In this document: positions 33,201 to 41,452 of the stretch, piece after piece
How positions within the stretch are numbered: the stretch's first letter is position 1
Layout of the letters: every line of letters begins with the position of its first letter
NCBI GenBank assembly: GCA_944739405.2
Contig: OX123190.2
Location: 89,223,086-89,287,085, forward strand
Reading direction: 5' to 3'
Source: Euclidia mi
Taxonomy: Eukaryota; Arthropoda; Insecta; Lepidoptera; Erebidae
DNA: 64,000 nt
Translations under genes and position numbers: made by a program
Notes under the pieces: model-generated
The model's database searches: none
The model's input: only the letters and a program-made list of their open reading frames with translations
Told to the model about the DNA's origin: nothing

Positions 33201-33778
33201 CCCCCCCGTGGGATCTCCACCTTGTCGTGGTGGGGGGGCTCAGTAACCGTGGATTCGTCACCCGCGGTGAAGCTAAGAGGGATCCAGGAGGGGACGCTCC
33301 GCGTGGGCTTGGAGGGGCCTGCGCAGGACGCGTCCAACGGTGTGGGTGCGAGGGACAGTTCGTCTGTCCCTCGCAGTCGGGCGCGGTCGCGGGGGGAGAG
33401 GTGTGTCGGTGTTGCATTGCCGCGCGCCCTGTCTCCCGCGACCAAATGGGGGCGCACCATCGTTGCGTCGTGGTGGGGCCGCAGAGGAAGAGGAGATGCG
33501 GTGTTGCGTTGCCGTCCTCCCTATCCTCTGCGGCCGCTGGGTGTTTTGGCGGCGGAGCCCAACACCTTCATCCGCCGCCAAGGGGGTTTCGTTCGGGGCC
33601 CGCCTAACCATCTGGCGGGCCAATACCCGTCGGGGGGTGGCGAGGAATGCTTCAGTGAAACCCTACCCTCCGACACACGGGTACATGGAGGAAGTCGAGG
33701 TGGTTTTTAGTGGAAACACCACATACTCCGGCTCTTATTTCCCCCAAGAGTCGGAGATCCGAAGGGATTTTCCACATC

Positions 33779-33824
<46 letters not shown>
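33201..33824 (+). mobile_element. Short structured telomeric element, unit 3 (tail A)
   Basis: Almost identical to unit 2, including its flanking GGTAAGGTTAGGTT spacer, so units 2 and 3 probably arose by tandem duplication or unequal exchange rather than two insertions. The poly(A) is long (about 44 A, 33781-33824). Confidence 0.8.
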
Positions 33825-33827
<3 letters not shown>

Positions 33828-33837
33828 AGGTTAGGTT

Positions 33838-34441
33838 CCCCCCCGTGGGATCTCCACCTTGTCGTGGTGGGGGGGCTCAGTAACCGTGGATTCGTCACCC
33901 GCGGTGAAGCTAAGAGGGATCCAGGAGGGGACGCTCCGCGTGGGCTTGGAGGGGCCTGCGCAGGATGCGTCCAACGGTGCGGGTGCGGGGGACAGTTCTG
34001 TCTGTCCCTCGCAGTCGGGTGCGGTCGCGGGAGGAGAGGCGTGTCGGTGTTGCGTTGCCGCGCGCCCTATCTCCCGCGACCAAATGGGGGCGCACCATTC
34101 GATGCGTCGCGGTGGGGCCGCAGAGGAAGAGGAGATGCGGTGTTGCGTTGCCGTCCTCCCTATCCTCTGCGGCCGCTGGGCGTTTTGGCGGCGGAGTCCA
34201 ACACCTTAATCCGTCGCCAAGGGGGTTTTGTTCGGGGCCCGCCTGACCATCTGGCGGGCCAATACCCGTCGGAGGGTGGCGACGAGTGCTTTGGTGATGC
34301 CCCACCCTCCGACACACGGGTACATGGCGGAAGTCGAGGTGGTTTTTAGTGGAAACACCACATACTCCGGCTCTTATTTCCCCCAAGAGTCGGAGATCCG
34401 AAGGGATTTTCCACCTCGTAAAACAAAAAAAAAAAAAAAAA
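33838..34441 (+). mobile_element. Short structured telomeric element, unit 4 (tail A)
   Basis: Follows the subtype of units 8-10: the hairpin TGGCGGCGGA pairs with TCCGTCGCCA through a G-U pair, and the late hairpin is the TCGGAGGGTGG/CCACCCTCCGA form. Ends in poly(A) then GGTTAGGTTAGG. Confidence 0.8.
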
Positions 34442-34455
34442 GGTTAGGTTAGGTT

Positions 34456-35066
34456 CCCCCCCCCCCGTGGGATCTCCACCTTGTCGTGGTGGGGGGGCTT
34501 AGTAACCGTGGATTGGTGACCCGCGGTGAAGCTAAGAGGGATCCAGGAGGGGACGCTCCGCATGGGCTTGACGGAGGCCTGCGCAGGATGCGTCCAAAGG
34601 GCGGGTGCGAGGGACAGTTCTTCTGTCCCTCGCAGTCGGGTGCGGTCGCGGGAGGAGAGGCGTGTCGGTGTTGCGTTGCCGCGCGCCCTATCTCCCGCGA
34701 CCAAATGGAGGCACACCATCGTTGCGTCGCGGTGGGGCCGCAGAGGAAGAGGAGATGCGGTGTTGCGTTGCCGTCCTCCCTATCCTCTGCGGCCGCTGGG
34801 TGTTTTGGCGGCGGAGCCCAACACCTTCATCCGCCGTCAAGGGGGTTTCGTTCGGGGCCCGCCTGACCATCTGGCGGGCCAATACCCGTCGGGGGGTAGC
34901 GAGGAATGCTTTGGTGAAACCCTACCCTCCGACACATGGGTACATGAGGAGCACGGGTTGGTTTTTAGTCAGTAAGAGTCTGACAGGCCCCTTCGTCCTT
35001 CCCCCCCGGGGCGGAGGGACTCCATGAGGATTTTCCAACCCGATACCAAAAAAAAAAAAAAAAAAA
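34456..35066 (+). mobile_element. Short structured telomeric element, unit 5 (tail B)
   Basis: The body is as in the other units, but the last ~110 bp are replaced: after GGTTTTTAGT comes CAGTAAGAGTCTGAC (a GTCAG/CTGAC hairpin) and ATTTTCCAACCCGATACC before poly(A). The late hairpin shows a true compensatory change, TCGGGGGGTAG/CTACCCTCCGA (34889-34899 with 34922-34932). Confidence 0.8.
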
Positions 35067-35070
35067 GGTT

Positions 35071-35676
35071 CCCCCACGTGGGATCTCCACCTTGTCGTGG
35101 TGGGGGGGCTCAGTAACCGTGGATTGGTGACCCGCGGTGAAGCTAAGAGGGATCCAGGAGGGGACGCTCTGCGTGGGCTTGACGGGGCCTGCGCAGGATG
35201 CGTCCAACGGTGCGGGTGCGGGGGACAGTTCTGTCTGTCCCTCGCAGTCGGGTGCGGTCGCGGGAGGAGAGGCGTGTCGGTGTTGCGTTGCCGCGCGCCC
35301 TATCTCTCGCGACCAAATGGGGGCGCACCATTCGATGCGTCGCGGTGGGGCCGCAGAGGAAGAGGAGATGCGGTGTTGCGTTGCCGTCCTCCCTATCCTC
35401 TGCGGCCGCTGGGTGTTTTGGCGGCGGAGCCCAACACCTTAATCCGCCGCCAAGCGGGTTTTGTTCGGGGCCCGCCTGACCATCTGGCGGGCCGATACCC
35501 GTCGGGGGGTTGCGACGTATGCTTGGGCGAAACCCGACCCTCCGACACACGGGTACATGAGGCACACGGGTTGGTTTTTAGTCAGTAAGAGTCTGACAGT
35601 CCCCTTCGCCCATCCCCCAGGGCGGAGGGACTCCATGAGGATTTTCCAACCCGAAACCAAAAAAAAAAAAAAAAAA
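35071..35676 (+). mobile_element. Short structured telomeric element, unit 6 (tail B)
   Basis: Separated from unit 5 only by GGTT. The late hairpin reads TCGGGGGGTTG/CGACCCTCCGA (35502-35512 with 35535-35545), again pairing throughout with one U-G. Tail B, ending CCAACCCGAAACC and poly(A). Confidence 0.8.
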
Positions 35677-35690
35677 GGTTAGGTTAGGTT

Positions 35691-36309
35691 CGTGTGGGGT
35701 CCCCCCCGTAGGATCTCCACCTTGTCGTGGGGGGGGGCTTAGTAACCGTGGATTGGTGACCCGCGGTGAAGCTAAGAGGGATCCAGGAGGGGACGCTCCG
35801 CGTGGGCTTGACGGAGGCCTGCGCAGGATGCGTCCAAAGGGGCGGGTGCGAGGGACAGTTCTTCTGTCCCTCGCAGTCGGGTGCGGTCGCGGGAGGAGAG
35901 GCGTGTCGGTGTTGCGTTGCCGCGCGCCCTATCTCCCGCGACCAAATGGAGGCGCACCATCGTTGCGTCGCGGTGGGGCCGCAGAGGAAGAGGAGATGCG
36001 GTGTTGCGTTGCCGTCCTCCCTATCCTCTGCGGCCGCTGAGTGTTTTGGCGGCGGAGCCCAACACCTTCATCCGCCGCCAAGGGGGTTTTGTTCGGGGCC
36101 CGCCTGACCATCTGGCGGGCCAATACCCGTCGGGGGGTAGTGACGAATGCTTATGCGAATCCCTACCCTCCGACACACGGGTACATGAGGAACACGGGTT
36201 GGTTTTTAGTCAGTAAGAGTCTGACAGTCCCCTTCGTCCTTCCCCCGGGGCGGAGGGACTCCATGAGGATTTTCCAACCCGATAACAAAAAAAAAAAAAA
36301 AAAAAAAAA
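35691..36309 (+). mobile_element. Short structured telomeric element, unit 7 (tail B, SART-like leader)
   Basis: Begins CGTGTGGGGT before the usual C-run. The same ten bases begin the SART 5' UTR piece at 36314. So this unit carries a scrap of a SART 5' end fused to its own start. The late hairpin has the TAG/CTA form as in unit 5. Tail B, poly(A) 36287-36309. Confidence 0.8.
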
Positions 36310-36449
36310 GGTTCGTGTGGGGTGCGTGTCAGAAACCTCCGCGTGGTGCACCCCGGGCAACGTGAGTAGCAAGTTGCTACTCGCGGCTAATTCTGACAGT
36401 GGGCGGACGGTGGGTCGAACTCCGACTACCGTCCGGTTACGTCGGAAGA

Positions 36450-37105
36450 ACCGTCGGAGAGAAGCAACAAGCGGCGAAGGAAAGAAGAAAGGCGAAACAG
36501 AAAGAAAAGAAGGCGGCGAAGAAGGCGGCAAAGAAGCTCCGCACCCCCAGCTCCACTGCAGTGGTATTAACACTGCAACCTGCAGCGTTGGAGCGGGGGA
36601 CCACCTACGCGGAGCTTTTAAAGAAGGTGCGTGGGGCTATCGACCCCAGCCAGCTTGGCATTACGACGGGTCTGCGGTGTAAGATCACCCAGACCGGGGC
36701 CCGCCTCATCGAGGTGCCTGGGGCCGGTAGCGCCCAGCAGGCTGACGCACTGGCTTCAAGCCTCCGCCAACTCCTTCCGGCGGAGGATGTCAGAATCACC
36801 AGGCCCCAAAAGTGTGCAGAAGTTCGAATCGGAGGCCTGGATGATTCGATTATTGTCGACGAGGTGGTTGCCGCGGTCGCCAAGGCTGGGGAATGTCTAA
36901 CAATAGTCTAGTCGGTTGTGAGGCCCCACCGCACTGCGTTTTGTGTGCGGCGGCGGGCAAGCCGGCCGATCATAGGGCCGGCACAAAGAGTTGCGCCGCA
37001 CCCAAGAAGAAGCAGGGTGCAAATGACGGCCAATCGGCCAACAAGAGCGCCACTTCCGTGGCCAATGAGGCGTCAGGCGGCACGCCAAATATGGATGTCC
37101 AGTAA
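36450..37105 (+). pseudogene. SART ORF1 remnant in the chimera
   Basis: Contains the Lys-rich stretch (KERRKAKQKEKKAAKK) and the RRM-like part through GLDDSIIVDEVV. A deletion after AGEC then removes the first two zinc knuckles and resumes in the third (CEAPPHCVLC). The reading frame is broken by the deletion. It ends NMDVQ with the same TAATG overlap into ORF2 at 37103-37107 as the full-length copies. Confidence 0.75.
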
Positions 37106-37662
37106 TGGCTCCATATTTACGCCTACTTCAGGCGAATATAAACCACTGCGCCAGGGCTCAGGATCTTCTTCTCCAGAGCATGGCGCAGTGGTCAATCAAC
37201 GTCGCCCTCGTCGCCGAGCCGTATTTTGTCCCCCCCCCCGTGATGATTGGGTGGGGGACCTTAGCGGCTCGGTGGCGTTAATTTCGCTAGCCGCCGCCCG
37301 CACCCCGCCCTTCGAGAACATCTACCGAGGGCGGGGCTGCGTCGCAGCACTCATAAAGGATACGGTTGTGGTGGGTGGCTACTTCTCACCCAACCGTTCC
37401 CTCACCGACTTCGAGGAGTATCTCCTCGAATTGAACGTCGTCGTCGCTCGCAGCCGTCCTCGCGTCGTGCTCTTCGCCGGGGACCTCAATGCCAAGTCTA
37501 CGGCTTGTGGTTCTCCGGCCACAGACGCTAGAGGCGAGCTGCTGGAGCAGTGGGCCGTTGAGAAAGGCCTGCTCCTCCTCAATCGTGGGTCGGTACATAC
37601 GTGCGTGCGTCAGCGGGGCGGTTCCATTGTGGACGTTTCTTTTGCGAGCCCCGCATTAGCAC
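37105..37662 (+). pseudogene. SART ORF2 endonuclease remnant in the chimera
   Basis: Endonuclease domain from the ATG at 37105 to about SPALAR, missing the SDH catalytic part and all of RT. The C-run at 37230-37239 is longer than in intact copies (8 C) and shifts the frame. One residue of the catalytic block is altered, TACGS for TAWGS. Cannot encode a working protein. Confidence 0.75.
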
Positions 37663-37933
37663 GCACTCCGACACACGGGTACATGGCGGAAGTCGAGGTG
37701 GTTTTTAGTGGAAACACCACATACTCCGGCTCTTATTTCCCCCAAGAGTCCGAGATCCGAAGGGATTTTCCACCTCGTAAAACAAAAAAAAAAGGTTAGG
37801 TTAGGTTAGGTTGGGGTGCGTGTCAGAAACCTCCGCGTGGTGCACCCCGGGCAACGTGAGTAGCAAGCTGCTACTCGCGGCTAATTCTGACAGTGGCGGA
37901 CGGTGGGTCGAACCCCGACTACCGTCCGGTTAC

Positions 37934-38690
37934 CAACGCGTAATCCCGACTCTTTCGGGACCGCGGGTCTTCGGGCTGCGAGCAAGACAAGCTCTCTAAA
38001 AAATTACCCGGAATTGGGGGTCCTTCGGGACCCCGCTTCCACCCGTTCCCGTACGGCTCCTTTTGGGGTCTTGCGGGGACACTTGGGCGGGCGGGCTCGC
38101 TCCCTACGCCTTTTGTGGGTTGCGGGCATGGTCGAACTCCGGCCACCGTTCGGTCAACGCGTTAGCAGGGGGCTTTTTGGCCTCCTGCCCGCGGGTCTTC
38201 GGGCTGCGAGCAAGACAAGCTCACTAAAAAATCACCCGGAATTGGGGGTCCTTCGGGGCCCCGCTTCCACCCCGTTCCCGTACGGCTCCTTTTGGGGTCT
38301 TGCGGGGACACTTGGGCGGGCGGGCTCGCTTCCTGCGCCTTTTGTGGGTTGCGGGCATGGTCGAACTCCGGCCACCGTTCGGTCAACGCGTTAGCAGTGG
38401 GCTTTTTGGCCTCCTGCCCGCGGGTCTTCGGGCTGCGAGCAAGACAAGCTCACTAAAAAATCACCCGGAATTGGGGGTCCTTCGGGGTCCCGCTTCCACC
38501 CCGTCCCCGTACGGCTCCTTTTGGGGTCTTGCGGGGACACTTGGGCGGGCGGGCTCGCTTCCTGCGCCTTTTGTGGGTTGCGGGCATGGTCGAACTCCGG
38601 CCACCGTCCGGTCAACGCGTTAGCAGGGGGCTTTTTGGCCTCCTGCCCGCGGGTCTTCGGACTAAGAGGGAGGAAACCTCACTAAAAAGT
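37934..38690 (+). repeat. 229-bp tandem repeats in the SART-1 5' UTR
   Basis: The phrase GGGCATGGTCGAACTCC recurs at 38124, 38353 and 38582, spaced 229 bp, and the final partial unit ends near 38690. Each unit has GGGTCTTCGGGCTGCGAGC, a GGGGGTCCTTCGGG(G/A)(C/T)CCC hairpin and GTACGGCTCCTTTTGG. SART-2 also has three landmarks; SART-3 has two. In R1-type elements 5' UTR repeats can act as promoter units, which is inference here. Confidence 0.85.
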
Positions 38691-39323
38691 TACCAAAGAG
38701 TGGCGCTTGCGCTGCTTGTCTCCGCGGGACTCTACCCGTGGGGACTGTCGGCGGGCGGTGTCGCCTTTTGCGGCGCTGCTCCTTTGCAGTGTCCCTGTTG
38801 GGCACTGCCTTCACGTCCCTCCCGGTACTCCTCTGGTCATCAGAGGGGACACGGGACGGGACACTGACGGGCTTGGTGTGTACTCACCCTACCGCCAAGC
38901 AGACAGCGGGGTTGTCTTTCTTTTTCCGTCTTCGGACGCCTTTTTGTTTTTGAATTTTTGGTTTGTTTTGTTTTTGTTTCTGTTTTGTTTATTTTACGTT
39001 TTACTTTCTCTTTTTATTTTACTTTTATACCTTTTTATTTTACCTTTTGTTTTTGTTTTATTTTATATCTTTTAGTTTTTTCTCTCTTTTCCCTTCTTTC
39101 AATCTCCCCCCCCGCCCCGTTGTTACCGTCACCCCAATCTCGTAATCCCGTAGTTTGCAGTGTCTGTGGTCACGTCTCGCGGCTGTCTACGGGACCGAGG
39201 GTCTTGGCTTAACCGCCCGGACCGCGTGCAAGGTAAGCACTATAAAAATCCCCTAATCTCAAGTTGCTGCCGCACGGCGAGGAGATGCGTGGCTGACAGG
39301 GAGGTCAGTCTCTAGTGCGGCCC

Positions 39324-39395
39324 CCTCAGGGCACCAGCCGCCGCCCTGAGGTATTAGGCTTGCCCGGGTATTGCGGGATCTCTGCCCGGGTCGAC
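39324..39395 (+). promoter_or_regulatory. Hairpins just upstream of SART ORF1 start
   Basis: The CCTCAGGGC/GCCCTGAGG stem (39324-39332 with 39343-39351) and a following CCCGGG/CCCGGG stem lie 35-105 bases before the ORF1 ATG at 39428. Both recur in SART-2, SART-3 and SART-4; in SART-5 the first has a one-base bulge (CCCTTGAGG). They may influence initiation or packaging; this is inference. Confidence 0.45.
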
Positions 39396-39427
39396 AATTT
39401 ATTTCTCCCGCACTCGTGGGTTTACAC

Positions 39428-41452
39428 ATGGAAAAATCTATAAAAAACCAAAAACCTATACCGAAGTCGGTCGACAAACCAGAAACTCGCACGCCCAGTT
39501 CTGCGAGTTCAAGTGCAGAGCGCATAAATGCGCTCAAGGAGCAGTTGGAGCTATCCGAGTCGGACAGCTCCACAGTGTCCATGATCAGCGTGCGCAGCGC
39601 GGAAAGCCCAAGTCGGGCACTGCGCAAGCGCCCACGCTCGGAGCCAGGCTCGGCTTCGAGCGATGAAGGAACCCCCACTAAACCTAAACTAACGGTGAGG
39701 GGTTTCAAAACCCGTGGACGACCGCCCACCCACGGGCACTTTGTGGGCCTGGGCAAGGCTCGCGCGGAGCTCGCAGCCGCCAAGCGGCGCGCAAAGCTCC
39801 TCGAGCGCGACGAGGAGGAAGAGAGGTGCATCGAAGCGGCCACGAAGAAAGTGGCCGCAGATCGAAGCTCGCGTCTCTCGGAGACTTCCGCCACCGAGCC
39901 GGATGAGGCCACCGCTACCAACCTGCGGTCACGCCTCAAAAGCGCCCTGGAGGCCATAACTATGGTCTCCAAAAAGTCGAAGGGCCTTAAAGGGACGTGT
40001 CAGAAGTCCCTTAAGGAGTCGGTGGCCGCGATTAATGAAATCGCAGACGTTCTCCTCAGTCGCACAGCGTCTGAGGAGACCAGGAAGCTGCAGGCGGAGA
40101 ACGCCCGCCTCGCCAACGAAATCGCGGCTCTAAGGCGCGAACATGAAGAGCTCCGCGGTGCTATCCAAAAGCGGGCCAGTACCGACGCACCGGCGAAGGC
40201 CTCGGAGGACTTGGTTGCCCTCCGAAGAGAGATGGCTCAAATGAGGCAGTGTCTCTCTGCCCTGGAGGGCAGAATAATAAGTCCTCCACTAGCGAGCCGG
40301 CAAGCGGCCCAGCAACCGCAGCCGCCCCCGCAGCCACAGCCGCAGCCGTCAACATCATATGCGGCTGCAGCGGCTGCACCACGACAGGCCACGACCACGG
40401 CGCCCAAGAAAGCCGCGGCAACTAACGCCCCAAAGGGCAGGAAGAGGGGCCAAAAGAAGGCCCAGCCCGCTCCTGCTGCCCAGCAAACCAACGTACCGGC
40501 GACCTCCGCCCCCCCAGCTCCCCGACCTGACGGCTGGCAGACCGTCGGGGAGAAGCAAAAAGCGGCGAAGGAAAGAAGAAAGGCCAAAAAGAAGGAAAAG
40601 AGGGCGGCGAAGAAGGCGGCAAAGAAGCTCCGCACCCCCAGCTCCACTGCAGTGGTATTAACACTGCAACCTGCAGCGTTGGAGCGGGGGACCACCTATG
40701 CGGAGCTCTTAAAGAAGGCGCGTGGGGCTATCGACCCCACCACGCTAGGAATAACGACGGGCCTCCGGTGTAAAATCACACAGACCGGGGCCCGCCTCAT
40801 CGAGGTGCCTGGGGCCGGTAGCGCCCAGCAGGCCGACGCACTGGCTTTGAGCCTTCGCCAACTCCTTCCGGCGGAGGATGTCAAAATCACCAGGCCCCAA
40901 AAGTGTGCAGAAGTTCGAATCGGGGGCCTGGATGATTCGATTATTGTGGACGAAGTCGTTGCCGCGGTCTCTAAGGCTGGGGAATGTCCCCCGGAACAAA
41001 TCCGGTGCGGCCCGATTCGTCCGGGCCGTGCCGGTATGGGCACAGCCGTAATCACCTGCCCCGTGGCTGTGGCTAAAAAGTTGGCCGATGGCCGTCGGGT
41101 ACTGATAGGCTGGGTGTCAGCGCAAGTGCGGCTCCTGGAGCCGAAACCGCAGAGGTGCTTCCGCTGTTTGAGCAGTGGCCACGTAGGCGCAAAGTGCGCC
41201 TCTGCGGTCGACTGCAGTGGCCGCTGCTTTAGATGCGGCCAGCCCGGCCATTTGGCCGGCAGTTGTGAGGCCCCGCCACATTGCGTTTTGTGTGCGGCGG
41301 CGAGCAAGCCGGCCGATCATAGGGCCGGCACAAAAAGTTGCGCTGCACCCACCAAGAAGAAGGCAGCAAGAGACGGCCAATCGGCCAACAAGGGCGCCAC
41401 TTCCGTGGCCGCTGAGGCGTCAGGCGGCACGCCAAATATGGATGCCGATTAA
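39428..41452 (+). CDS. SART-1 ORF1, gag-like RNA-binding protein (674 aa)
   Basis: Start chosen at the first ATG after the conserved leader hairpins; the same position is used in the other copies. The N-terminus is Ser/Thr-rich with acidic and RKRPR-type basic patches. A long charged segment (about 110-270) is predicted to be helical or coiled. Pro/Gln/Ala-rich linkers and a Lys/Arg-rich run (KERRKAKKKEK) follow, plausible nuclear/nucleic-acid-binding signals. A folded region around VLTLQPAALERGTTYAELLKK to GWVSAQVRLLEPK is RRM-like. Three Cys-His knuckles sit at 577-590 (CFRCLSSGHVGAKC), 600-613 (CFRCGQPGHLAGSC) and 619-638 (C619, C622, H631, C638). The protein would bind SART RNA and direct it to telomeres. 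The stop codon shares its last A with the ORF2 start. Confidence 0.9.
   Translation: MEKSIKNQKPIPKSVDKPETRTPSSASSSAERINALKEQLELSESDSSTVSMISVRSAESPSRALRKRPRSEPGSASSDEGTPTKPKLTVRGFKTRGRPPTHGHFVGLGKARAELAAAKRRAKLLERDEEEERCIEAATKKVAADRSSRLSETSATEPDEATATNLRSRLKSALEAITMVSKKSKGLKGTCQKSLKESVAAINEIADVLLSRTASEETRKLQAENARLANEIAALRREHEELRGAIQKRASTDAPAKASEDLVALRREMAQMRQCLSALEGRIISPPLASRQAAQQPQPPPQPQPQPSTSYAAAAAAPRQATTTAPKKAAATNAPKGRKRGQKKAQPAPAAQQTNVPATSAPPAPRPDGWQTVGEKQKAAKERRKAKKKEKRAAKKAAKKLRTPSSTAVVLTLQPAALERGTTYAELLKKARGAIDPTTLGITTGLRCKITQTGARLIEVPGAGSAQQADALALSLRQLLPAEDVKITRPQKCAEVRIGGLDDSIIVDEVVAAVSKAGECPPEQIRCGPIRPGRAGMGTAVITCPVAVAKKLADGRRVLIGWVSAQVRLLEPKPQRCFRCLSSGHVGAKCASAVDCSGRCFRCGQPGHLAGSCEAPPHCVLCAAASKPADHRAGTKSCAAPTKKKAARDGQSANKGATSVAAEASGGTPNMDAD

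Larger units (their letters stand above)
36314..37793 (+). mobile_element. Chimeric deleted SART with a short-element tail
   Basis: Four pieces are joined: SART 5' UTR start (36314-36440), mid to late ORF1 (from about 36450), ORF1 end plus ORF2 endonuclease (36920-37660), and the tail A 3' end of the short elements (from ACTCCGACACACGGG, about 37664, to poly(A) at 37793). It is bordered by telomeric repeat. It is the physical link between SART coding sequence and the short-element tail. Confidence 0.8.

Noticed and set aside
32588..33824. Units 2 and 3 as independent insertions
   Set aside because: They are almost identical including the odd GGTAAGG spacer, so duplication is the simpler reading.
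39259..39972. Minus-strand open frames opposite SART ORF1 (recurring in each copy)
   Set aside because: Antisense shadows of a GC-rich, Ser/Arg-rich coding region. No independent support.
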